A DNA stretch of 11,429 nt from Firmicutes bacterium CAG:555 (GTDB taxonomy: Bacteria; Bacillota; Clostridia; Oscillospirales; Oscillospiraceae): NCBI GenBank assembly GCA_000431075.1, contig HF986882.1:1-11429 (forward strand), written 5' to 3'. Shown here in pieces: positions 1 through 6,860 of this stretch (the stretch's first letter is position 1; each line of letters starts with the position of its first letter). The translations under genes were made by a program, and so were the position numbers. The notes under the pieces are model-generated. The model did no database searches. It was not told the origin of the DNA and worked only from the letters and a program-made list of their open reading frames with translations.

Positions 1-86
1 GCACCGAAAGGGCACACTGACAGACGATAGGGTTCGGCTCCCGTCAACTTAGACAGGCGCTCTTTTACTAAAACCAGAGGTGTTTT
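1..86 (+). other. Unassigned 5' leader before the PAP2 gene
   Basis: No coding frame is evident. The segment contains a CC-GAAA-GG tetraloop-type hairpin near 4-11 and a second stem, GACG (23-26) with CGTC (42-45), extended by GGG (30-32) with TCC (39-41). GGCGCTC followed by TTTT (about 57-65) could be the 3' arm of a stem whose 5' arm lies left of the window. It could be the 3' end of a structured leader or riboswitch, or the terminator of a gene outside the window. I could not match it to a known class. No convincing promoter is visible here, so transcription of the next gene probably starts further left. Confidence 0.25.
76..82 (+). promoter_or_regulatory. Ribosome binding site of the PAP2 gene
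   Basis: AGAGGTG lies 4 bases before the ATG at 87, which supports that start. Confidence 0.6.
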
Positions 87-1007
87 ATGGAACTGCTTTA
101 CGCTCTTGAGAGCATTAGAACTCCGTTTCTCGACAAGCTCATGGCGCTGGTCACCAACCTCGGCGGCGAGACCGTGTTTATCGCTGCGGCGATAATCGTC
201 TTTTGGTGCATCAGCAAAAAATGCGGCTACTACATGATGACCGTCGGCTTTGCCGGAACTATCATCAATCAGTTTTTGAAGCTGTGGTTCAGGATACCGA
301 GGCCGTGGGTCAAGGACCCGAATTTTTCGATAGTCGAAAGCGCACGAGCCGAGGCCACCGGCTACTCATTTCCGAGCGGTCACACTCAAAATGCATTTGC
401 AACATTAGGTGCACCGGCAAGGTACACGAAAAACACCGTGCTGCGGATAGTACTTATACTGCTCATCGTCCTGACGGCGTTTTCGAGAATGTATGTGGGT
501 GTTCACACACCGCTTGATGTCGGTGTTTCGCTCGGCATCGGTTTAATTCTCATGTTCGTGCTGTACCCGTTTTTCCGTGACATGGACGATAAGCCAAAGA
601 GAATTTACATTCTTTTTGCCGTATTTATCGTGCTTGCGGGTGCATTTGTTGCCTTTGTGGAGCTGTATAGTTTTCCCGCCGACCTCGATACGGGAAACTA
701 TGCATCCGGCCTTAAGAATGCGTACATGATACTGTTTTGTGCAATCGGTCTGCTGCTTGTATTCCATCTTGACAGGAAGTACATCAACTTTCCCACTGAG
801 GCGGTTTGGTGGGCGCAGATAATCAAAGTCGCCGTCGGTCTCGGCGTAACGGTCGGCATAAAGGCAGCGCTCAAGGCTCCGCTGCTGGCGCTCTTCGGCA
901 GACACAGTATTTCCCACGGCGTACGGTATTTTATCGTCATACTCTTTGCCGGTCTAATCTGGCCGCTGACTTTTAAATTCTTCGCCAAGCTCGGCAAGAA
1001 AGATTAA
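87..1007 (+). CDS. PAP2-family membrane phosphatase
   Basis: Integral membrane phosphatase of the PAP2 superfamily, 306 residues. All three signature motifs are present and correctly ordered: K65-x6-R72-P73, P96-S-G-H99, and S133-R-x5-H140-x3-D144. His140 is the expected nucleophile and His99 the general acid, by family knowledge. Hydrophobic segments lie near residues 28-40, 50-62, 118-131, 146-161, 173-191, 211-226, 245-262 and 281-295, so the protein has extra C-terminal membrane segments compared with compact six-helix members. Such enzymes remove phosphate from lipid phosphates or pyrophosphates such as phosphatidate, phosphatidylglycerol phosphate or undecaprenyl pyrophosphate. The substrate here cannot be read from sequence. 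The stop codon TAA lies inside the left arm of a terminator stem disrupted by an IS remnant. Confidence 0.93.
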   Translation: MELLYALESIRTPFLDKLMALVTNLGGETVFIAAAIIVFWCISKKCGYYMMTVGFAGTIINQFLKLWFRIPRPWVKDPNFSIVESARAEATGYSFPSGHTQNAFATLGAPARYTKNTVLRIVLILLIVLTAFSRMYVGVHTPLDVGVSLGIGLILMFVLYPFFRDMDDKPKRIYILFAVFIVLAGAFVAFVELYSFPADLDTGNYASGLKNAYMILFCAIGLLLVFHLDRKYINFPTEAVWWAQIIKVAVGLGVTVGIKAALKAPLLALFGRHSISHGVRYFIVILFAGLIWPLTFKFFAKLGKKD

Positions 1008-1022
1008 AAAAACAGGCTCATC
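1002..1022. terminator. Left arm of a split bidirectional terminator
   Basis: GATTAAAAAAA followed by CAGGCTCATC. The inverted complement occurs at 1699-1718 with one A fewer. Joined without the IS remnant and one AAA target copy, the arms give a 10-bp GC-containing stem (CAGGCTCATC/GATGAGCCTG) with loop TAAAAC, flanked by A-runs on one side and T-runs on the other. That is a classic terminator working in both directions for the convergent PAP2 and kinase genes. Each gene's TAA stop lies in the arm. Confidence 0.8.
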
Positions 1023-1023
1023 T

Positions 1024-1026
1024 AAA
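1024..1026. repeat. Target-site duplication AAA, left copy
   Basis: AAA directly precedes the left inverted repeat and AAA (1694-1696) directly follows the right one. A 3-bp duplication is usual for IS3-family elements. The run of A in the target makes the exact length ambiguous. Confidence 0.5.
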
Positions 1027-1051
1027 TGAAGTGAACCCCAAAGTTTAGACA
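1027..1051. repeat. Left terminal inverted repeat of the IS remnant
   Basis: Starts TGAAGTGAACCCCAAAG and ends TTTAGACA. It matches the complement of 1669-1693 at 20 of 25 positions, counted by eye. Confidence 0.75.
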
Positions 1052-1061
1052 AAATAAAATA

Positions 1062-1647
1062 TTAAATTGCAAGTGAATGAGTTCGGTATTGTACCGGGCT
1101 CATTCCTCTTAGTTTTAAGGAAATTCTTTCGTTATTGTAGTAGTCTATGTAATTTTTCAGTTCATCAATGAAAGCGTTAACGCTTTCAAATTTTTCACCG
1201 TAGAACATTTCAACTTTTAATCTGCCGAAAAAGTTTTCCATAGTTCCGTTATCCATACAGTTGCCCTTTCGGGACATACTTTGAGTAATGTTTTGTTCTG
1301 CTAACAAGCGTTGGTGTTCGGCATGTTGGTACTGCCATCCTTCGTCTGAATGGAATACTGGTGTTGCATCAGCAACCTTTTTATCTAATTTTGGCGGTCT
1401 GCCTTTTCTTGTACCACCGGCGGAACAAGTTCTGCCTCGTCTTTCTTTAATTAGACCCTCGGCTCCTTCTTCCAAATATATGCGTTCCCACCGTTGTAAC
1501 ATTAATCTCGCTCCGCCTGTTTGGTCGTTTCCTAATTCATACTTTCTTACGGTTTCGTGATAATTCAAGTGGTGTTCTCGCATATCCATATAACATCTAT
1601 TTTGATTCTGCACTATACCTTTTCTGTTTTCGACCTTTTTTTGACAT
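1062..1647 (-). pseudogene. IS3-family transposase remnant (OrfA/OrfB deletion fusion)
   Basis: This is a broken transposase. The probable true start is the ATG at 1647-1645, preceded by GGAGGTG; it reads MSKKGRKQKRYSAESK and then hits TAG at 1599-1597. The HTH part (MDMREHHLNYHETVRKYE, then the RWERIYLEEGAEGL segment) continues in another frame, so a small indel has shifted the frame near 1600. After the RKGRPPKLDKKV segment, still OrfA-like, the protein jumps directly to the OrfB catalytic end: FHSDEGWQYQ carries the second catalytic Asp, NGTMENFFGRLK the catalytic Glu, and NYIDYYNNERI plus GMSPVQYR the family C-terminus. The first catalytic Asp and the rest of the integrase fold are absent, so the product cannot be active. 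An open frame extends back to a TTG at 1694, but it begins in the inverted repeat and is not a credible start. Confidence 0.88.
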
Positions 1648-1651
1648 AAAA

Positions 1652-1691
1652 ATATGCACCTCCAAAAGTGTCTAACTTTTGGGGTGCATAT
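1652..1691 (-). promoter_or_regulatory. Terminal hairpin covering the transposase ribosome site
   Basis: ATATGCACC-T-CCAAAAG (1652-1668) is complementary to CTTTTGGGGTGCATAT (1676-1691), a 16-bp stem with one bulged base and a 7-base loop. On the minus strand the 3' arm contains the GGAGG of the orfA ribosome site, 10 bases before the ATG at 1647. RNA entering from the kinase gene could fold this way and hide the site. Such protection against read-through is known for IS10 and IS50; its use here is inferred. Confidence 0.55.
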
Positions 1692-1693
1692 CA
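1669..1693. repeat. Right terminal inverted repeat of the IS remnant
   Basis: On the minus strand it begins TGATATGCACCCCAAAAG and ends TTAGACA. It pairs with 1027-1051 and overlaps the terminal hairpin. Confidence 0.75.
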
Positions 1694-1696
1694 AAA
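1694..1696. repeat. Target-site duplication AAA, right copy
   Basis: AAA directly follows the right inverted repeat and matches 1024-1026. Confidence 0.5.
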
Positions 1697-1698
1697 AC

Positions 1699-1718
1699 GA
1701 TGAGCCTGTTTTTTAATC
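1699..1718. terminator. Right arm of the split bidirectional terminator
   Basis: GATGAGCCTG followed by TTTTTTAATC, the inverted complement of 1002-1022. For kinase transcripts (minus strand) this arm is met first, and its partner now lies beyond the IS remnant, so a compact terminator can no longer form in the usual way. Confidence 0.8.
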
Positions 1719-3485
1719 TAATTGTCCAAATATGCTGATTCTGATCGTGTACTCCGCTGTTTGGCCGCCGTAGGTGACGGTGACTGTCTTGCTGCCAAAG
1801 CCGTTCATATCACAGGCGGCGGTGTACTCCTCGGGGTTGGTTATGCGCTCAGCCGTGCCGTTATTATAATAGGCTCGCAGGACAAGCCCAGTGGTGTCGA
1901 GCTCCTCACCGACCGTGTAAACGGTCTTTGTTGGCATCGTTTCTATCTTGAGCTCGGTCACGACCGGCGCTTCAACGATGACCATACACTCGTCGTGAAG
2001 CTCCATCTTATCTTTGACATATACCATGATAGTCGCCGTGCCCTCACTTATCGCCTCGACATTACCTCGGTCATCGACCGTTGCAACAGACGAGTCACTG
2101 CTTTTCCAGATATATTCCGGCATGTCGTCCGCCGCTTCAGGCTCGGGCATACAGCTCGCAGTGAGCGTTGCCGAGTCTCCCTCGGTCATGATAAGCCTCG
2201 GCGAGCTGATTGAGACCGATATTATCTCAGGCTTCTTCGTCGGTTCAATTGTCGCCGTCGGTGTGGGCTTCGTGCTCTCCGCTGGGTTCGGATCATCGCT
2301 CGGGTCGGAGCTGAACCATCCCTTGCTGATGCCGAGGAAGATGAGCACTGCCGCAATTATCGCAACGACTGTCACGGATATGGCTATTACAAACTGCGAC
2401 ATTGTTTTGCTGTCGCTTTTTTCTTTTCCATTTTTCGGAGGCTCCGGCTTTTTTGGCTGTGGCTTCGGTTTTTCCTGTACAGGCGGCGGGGTCTGTGCCT
2501 GCTCTATCGGCTCACGCCGAGGAAACTCCTCACGGACGGTCGCATCGCTGTCGAACTCGGGCTTGGGTGCTTCAACCGGACTTTGCCCGCTTGCCGCCAA
2601 AATGAGTGCCTGCTTCATCTCCGTGGGAGAAAGGAAGCGGTCGGCACTATCGTATGATGTAGCCTTCAGGACGAGATTTTTAAGCGCTTGGTTGCCGTTT
2701 TTCGGCGGTGGAAGAGGTTCGCCGCGGTATCTTAAAAGCTGAGCATCGGCAAGCTGAGCAGACGTCGGCGCATCATTGAGCGGCAGAAACGGTCCCTTTC
2801 GTTCGTTAAGCAGCCAATAGAGCACCATGCCAAGAGAATAAATATCAACTCTGTCGTCGTATGGTTTGCCCTTATAGACCTCGGGTGCCATGTAGGAATA
2901 AGTTCCGACAAGATCCGTCCGGTCATTGATTTTTGAAACCTTGGCAACGCCGAAGTCACCAAGCTTGAAGCCGCCGTACTTGCTGACGAAAATATTCTGC
3001 GGTTTGATATCTCTATGAATAATATTGTTCTGGCGGCACAGCTCAAGCGCACTGCAAATATCTATGCCGAGTTTAATTACCTCGCTCACGGTCATGCCGT
3101 TTTCACGCACATAGTCCGGCAGCGAAGTCAGAAGCTCCATGCGGATATAGATATCCCAGCCGAGGTCGTTTTCATGTGGGATTATCATCTGATCCTCACA
3201 GTTGACGATGTTCGGGTGGCCGCGCAAAACGCCCATGAGACGGTACTCTCCGCTTATCTCCTCGACCTTGTCACGCAGCTTTGAGCGCATGGCAAACTCG
3301 CTCATTGTGCTCTCCATCTCTTCGTACTCCTTTTGAGTTGAGGGGATGGATATCACCTTGAGCGCCGAATGAAAGTCTCCGCCGTATTCATCTTTCTTTC
3401 TCAGTTCGTAGACCTTGCCGGAGCTGCCGCTGCCGATGCAGCGCACCGTCTCCCAGCCGGGCAATAAGACCTGCAAATTCTCCAT
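1713..3485 (-). CDS. Membrane Ser/Thr protein kinase with Ig-like outer domains
   Basis: Hanks-type (PknB-like) kinase, 590 residues. The kinase domain spans about residues 10-295: glycine loop GSGSSGKV (18-25), ATP lysine K43, helix-C glutamate probably E80, HRDIKPQN with catalytic D159, DFG 177-179, and MAPE at 199-202. All key residues are present, so it should be active. A Pro/Lys/Glu-rich linker (about 300-360) leads to one membrane helix (about 364-386). Outside follow a Pro/Thr spacer, a BIG2-like Ig domain (about 421-506; it includes WKSSDSSVATVDDRG and ends VIVEAP) and a second Ig-like domain resembling bacterial Ig group 3 (about 508-588). PASTA repeats, the usual muropeptide sensors of PknB, are absent. 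It lies 74 bp after the FtsX-type permease and has its own promoter, with a weak AGGA ribosome site 11 bases before the ATG. It may sense an envelope ligand and phosphorylate cytoplasmic targets; the ligand is unknown. Confidence 0.93.
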   Translation of the reverse strand: MENLQVLLPGWETVRCIGSGSSGKVYELRKKDEYGGDFHSALKVISIPSTQKEYEEMESTMSEFAMRSKLRDKVEEISGEYRLMGVLRGHPNIVNCEDQMIIPHENDLGWDIYIRMELLTSLPDYVRENGMTVSEVIKLGIDICSALELCRQNNIIHRDIKPQNIFVSKYGGFKLGDFGVAKVSKINDRTDLVGTYSYMAPEVYKGKPYDDRVDIYSLGMVLYWLLNERKGPFLPLNDAPTSAQLADAQLLRYRGEPLPPPKNGNQALKNLVLKATSYDSADRFLSPTEMKQALILAASGQSPVEAPKPEFDSDATVREEFPRREPIEQAQTPPPVQEKPKPQPKKPEPPKNGKEKSDSKTMSQFVIAISVTVVAIIAAVLIFLGISKGWFSSDPSDDPNPAESTKPTPTATIEPTKKPEIISVSISSPRLIMTEGDSATLTASCMPEPEAADDMPEYIWKSSDSSVATVDDRGNVEAISEGTATIMVYVKDKMELHDECMVIVEAPVVTELKIETMPTKTVYTVGEELDTTGLVLRAYYNNGTAERITNPEEYTAACDMNGFGSKTVTVTYGGQTAEYTIRISIFGQLD

Positions 3486-3529
3486 TTTTGACCCAATCCT
3501 AATATGTATTGGAATGTTATATCCTTATC

Positions 3530-3558
3530 AATATAATGCATTTCAGGCAGATTGTCAA
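3530..3558 (-). promoter_or_regulatory. Sigma-A type promoter of the kinase gene
   Basis: On the minus strand TTGACA (3558-3553), a 17-base spacer and TATATT (3535-3530). The -35 box is perfect and the -10 box is 5/6. It starts just after the permease stop codon and lies 45-73 bases before the kinase ATG. No terminator is seen between permease and kinase, so read-through from the transporter genes is also possible. Confidence 0.7.
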
Positions 3559-3559
3559 A

Positions 3560-6500
3560 TCACTCTATTGATTTGAGTGCGCCTGCCATGTCGATGCTAT
3601 CTATTCTGCGGCGCATGATGGCATTTACGATGAGCGCAAAGCCGAATGTGAGAAGCACGGCAAAAGCAAAGCTCAGCGGCGAGATTATAGGCTTAAAGTA
3701 CATCATATCGACCTTAATAGCGTCCATAACGAAGGCATGGAACACCACACCAAGCAGCAGCCCGAAAAGCGCTCCCATTCCCGTGAGCACGAGGTTTTCC
3801 CTAAAGACATAGCTTGCCGCCTCATGCGGATAAAAGCCCAGCACCTTTATCGTTGCTATCTCACGAATGCGCTCGGAAATATTGATATTTGTGAGGTTAT
3901 ACAGAACTATAAACGCAAGAAGTCCGGCGCAAAGGATAATCATCGCAACGACGAACAAAAGGCTCGACATCATGTTGCTTATCCTGTCCCTTGAGCTTAT
4001 GCTCATCTGCATCGTACGCACACCGTCAACGGAGGATATCTTCTCTCCGCAAGCCGACACATCCGCACCCTCGGGGGCTTTCAGAAGCGCCGCCTTGAGC
4101 TCGGGGGCGCCGCCCCACTGCTGCGTGCAGGTATCAAGGTTCACAAACACAAGGTTATCGACATAGTTATCAAAGATGCCGCTGACCTTAACGGTGAGTG
4201 TGTCCATGTCGGCGGTGGTGAGCTTTATCTCATCGCCTATACCTATGTCCATCATCCTCGCAAGATTACAGTTAATTATCGCTTCGCCCGCTTTGGGGTA
4301 TGCGACCGTTTCGCCGTCGTTCACGAGATTTATAAAATCGCCTATCCCCTGCCCGTCGCTTGCCGTGAGCGTCACGGATTTTGTCGAGCCGTTTGCGCTG
4401 ACATCGGCGCTCGTGCGGTACAGGAACATGGCCTCAGCGACATTATCGCCGCAATCATCAAGGAATATCTTCTGCTCGTCGGCGGTCATGTCATAGGCAA
4501 GTGAGACCTCGTAGTCGTACAAAACGATGTCGCTGTACTGCTCGTCGACAACGCCTTGTATCGTGTCGTTAAGGCCGAGCGCCGTAAGGACAAGGGCGGT
4601 ACAGCCGCCGATGCCGAGAAGCATCATAAATATACGCTTCTTGTAGCGGAAAACATTACGCGCAGAGACCTTCTGCATGAAGCTGAGGCGGTTCCAGATA
4701 AAACCGATGCGCTCTAAAAGTATACGCTTGCCGGCTTCGGGTGCTTTGGGTCTTATAAGATCCGAAGGTGCGCACCTGAGTTCCTTCACGCAGCAGAACC
4801 ATGTCACTAAAAGCATACCAAGCAGGTTCACACACACCATGCCGAACGCGAGCGCCCAATCCATGGTGAAAACAAGGCTTGAAAAATTGTAGATTATGTC
4901 ATAGCCGAACCAAACGATGGCAGGAAACGCAAAAGCACCGACAGCTATGCCGAAGATGCTGCCAAAAAGCGTTGCACTTCCGGAATAAACCATGTACTTG
5001 AGCATTATTGACGACGAGCTGTAGCCGAGGGCCTTCATGATGCCTATCTGCGTGCGCTGGTCGTCTATCATGCGGGTCATGGTCGTAAGGCACACAAGTG
5101 CCGCAACGAGGAAGAAGAATGCCGGAAATACACCCGCAACGCTCTGCACTACATCTATATCGCTTGACAAGCAGACATATCCGATATTAGTGTCGCGACC
5201 GAGCACATAAGTGTCGGCATGCTCCATGTTCTTTATCTGCTTCTCGGCGGCGGTGAGCTGCGCCTTGGCGTAGTCAAGCTGAGACTTTGCCGCATCAAGC
5301 TGTTTTTTGCCGGCGGCAAGCTTCTTTTCGGCCTTTGCAAACTCGGTCTCCATCTGCTGTTTGGACTTTTCGTACTGCGCCCTGCCCTGCGCTATCTGCT
5401 TCGGGGCGTCCTCAAGCTGTTTTCTCGCCTTGTCAAGCTCGGCCTGACCGGCGTTCACCTGCGCATAGCCGCTGTCAAGCTCGGCCTTGGCATCGTCAAG
5501 CTGCTTTTTATACGGTGCAAGCTCGGCATCTATTTCGGCCTTTTTGGCCTGAGCCGTGGCTAAATTTTTCTCGGCACGCTCAAGCTCCCGCTCGTTCGTC
5601 TCAAGCCGGGACTGCCTTAGGCGGATCTGCGTTTTGAGGCTTGCCGCCTTGAGGATTTCGCCATTTGCTTCAGCAGCTTCCAGCTCGGCATAAAGCTCTT
5701 CAATTTCAGTGTTGATCTGCGCTATGTTGGCCTTGCGGTTTTCCACCCTATCAGTATATGTCTCAATCTGGCGGTCGACAACAAGATATGCGCTCTTGCT
5801 GCGGGTCTCGAACTGCTTCAGGCCGCTTTCGTACTCTGCCTTGCCCTTGTCGAGCTTTGCCTTGGCAGCATCGAGCTCCGCCTGCTTTTCGTCCAGAATT
5901 GACGGGTCTTGCAGCATTTTCTCTGCATCATCAAGCTGCTTTTTAGCTTTGGCAAGCTTGGCTTCGGCGTTTGCCTTCTCGGTTTTGAGCTGCTTTACGC
6001 CGCTTTCGTACTCTGCCTTGGCAGGCTCGTACTTATTAAGTCCCGACTGATACTGTGCCTTTGCGTCGGCAAGCTTCTCATTTGCCTCGTCGATGATGCT
6101 GTTATAGCGGATGACAGCCCGCTCTTCCATAAACTGCTCAAGCGGCTTTACATATGTTTTGGCGTTATCCTTATATTCGTCCGAGTACACATAGCCCTCG
6201 GCATCGACGGTGACATAGATATCGGTGAAGTAATCGACCGAAAAACCGTCCGACGGAAGGTAGATATAGCCCTCAACGCTGCCGCTGCCAAGGGTACTTG
6301 AGCCACGCTCAAGGTTAATGTACAAAGCACTCTCCGTCAGGCCGACTATTGTATACTCGTCGTAAGCGAAGGTATCCATAGTCTGCTCGGAATTTTGCTT
6401 TGAAAGCTTAACGGTTTTGCCGATATCGTCCTCGGTGTACATCTCCGGGTCGGCAAGGCACTCATTACCCTTTTGCGGCATGCGGCCTGCTTTGAGGTCG

Positions 6501-6850
6501 ATGAGATTTATCTTCTCGGGTATCTCCTGCGCCGCTATAACGATGGACTTATCGTCACCTTGATTGTACAGAAAATCTGCGCTTACAACGCCCTCGGCGT
6601 CCTTTACGCCGTCAAGCTTCAGCACCTCGTCAACATCGTCCTGCGTCAGGCCAAGGGTCGACACAAGGCGGAAGTTATAAAAATTCGTCTCGTGCAGATA
6701 TCGGTCGTAGGTCTTTATAAAGTCCGGCTTTGACATGCGCAGACCGACAAAGAGTCCCGCACCGAGCGCAATGATGGCGAAGATGGCCATGTAGCGCCCG
6801 AAGCTGCCCTTTATCTCCCTTATTGTCAATTTTGCCGTCTGCTTGTTCAT
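3560..6850 (-). CDS. FtsX-family ABC transporter permease with long coiled coil
   Basis: Permease of 1096 residues. Order of parts: a first membrane helix (about 18-38); an extracytoplasmic domain (about 40-245); a very long Ala/Lys/Glu/Gln-rich coiled coil (about 250-542); an FtsX domain with three helices (about 573-592, 620-648, 664-686); another helix (about 739-760); a second outer domain (about 765-960); and a second FtsX domain (about 963-985, 1018-1040, 1055-1078). Both FtsX domains have the typical cytoplasmic loop after their first helix: QIGIMKALGYS (601-611) and EIATIKVLGFY (997-1007). The coiled coil contains a duplicated AEYESG motif at 279 and 338. The ATG at 6850 has AAGGA 7 bases upstream, overlapping the ATPase stop codon, which suggests coupled translation. 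Relatives of the MacB/LolCDE type use ATP to drive mechanical movement of the outer domains rather than classic transport. The substrate is unknown. Confidence 0.93.
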   Translation of the reverse strand: MNKQTAKLTIREIKGSFGRYMAIFAIIALGAGLFVGLRMSKPDFIKTYDRYLHETNFYNFRLVSTLGLTQDDVDEVLKLDGVKDAEGVVSADFLYNQGDDKSIVIAAQEIPEKINLIDLKAGRMPQKGNECLADPEMYTEDDIGKTVKLSKQNSEQTMDTFAYDEYTIVGLTESALYINLERGSSTLGSGSVEGYIYLPSDGFSVDYFTDIYVTVDAEGYVYSDEYKDNAKTYVKPLEQFMEERAVIRYNSIIDEANEKLADAKAQYQSGLNKYEPAKAEYESGVKQLKTEKANAEAKLAKAKKQLDDAEKMLQDPSILDEKQAELDAAKAKLDKGKAEYESGLKQFETRSKSAYLVVDRQIETYTDRVENRKANIAQINTEIEELYAELEAAEANGEILKAASLKTQIRLRQSRLETNERELERAEKNLATAQAKKAEIDAELAPYKKQLDDAKAELDSGYAQVNAGQAELDKARKQLEDAPKQIAQGRAQYEKSKQQMETEFAKAEKKLAAGKKQLDAAKSQLDYAKAQLTAAEKQIKNMEHADTYVLGRDTNIGYVCLSSDIDVVQSVAGVFPAFFFLVAALVCLTTMTRMIDDQRTQIGIMKALGYSSSSIMLKYMVYSGSATLFGSIFGIAVGAFAFPAIVWFGYDIIYNFSSLVFTMDWALAFGMVCVNLLGMLLVTWFCCVKELRCAPSDLIRPKAPEAGKRILLERIGFIWNRLSFMQKVSARNVFRYKKRIFMMLLGIGGCTALVLTALGLNDTIQGVVDEQYSDIVLYDYEVSLAYDMTADEQKIFLDDCGDNVAEAMFLYRTSADVSANGSTKSVTLTASDGQGIGDFINLVNDGETVAYPKAGEAIINCNLARMMDIGIGDEIKLTTADMDTLTVKVSGIFDNYVDNLVFVNLDTCTQQWGGAPELKAALLKAPEGADVSACGEKISSVDGVRTMQMSISSRDRISNMMSSLLFVVAMIILCAGLLAFIVLYNLTNINISERIREIATIKVLGFYPHEAASYVFRENLVLTGMGALFGLLLGVVFHAFVMDAIKVDMMYFKPIISPLSFAFAVLLTFGFALIVNAIMRRRIDSIDMAGALKSIE

Positions 6851-6860
6851 TTAGCGTTCC

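Larger units (their letters stand above)
1027..1693 (-). mobile_element. Internally deleted IS3-family element (IS150-like)
   Basis: The element is 667 bp, with 25-base terminal inverted repeats that match at 20 positions. They start TGA and share ACCCCAAA and AGACA, the type seen in IS150-like IS3 elements. A 3-bp AAA duplication flanks it. Inside is the start of the HTH protein OrfA joined to the end of the DDE transposase OrfB, on the minus strand. Complete relatives are roughly twice as long, so around half of the element is missing. Both ends look intact, so the remnant might still be moved by a transposase supplied elsewhere. It is visibly richer in A+T than the genes around it, consistent with acquired DNA. 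Confidence 0.88.

Noticed and set aside
1648..1694. TTG start at 1694 giving a longer transposase frame
   Set aside because: Those codons are the inverted repeat itself. A better start with a ribosome site exists at 1647 in the neighbouring frame, showing that the long frame results from a frameshift.
2014..2742. Plus-strand open frame of 242 codons
   Set aside because: It is antisense to the kinase linker, membrane and Ig-like region. Its low-complexity Ser/Gly/Phe translation mirrors the Pro/Glu/Lys codons of the kinase.
5219..6301. Repeated CAAGCTC/CTGCTTT-like words suggesting a tandem repeat or CRISPR array
   Set aside because: The spacing is irregular and the words encode heptad-like Leu/Lys/Ala/Glu positions of the permease coiled coil, which explains the repetition.
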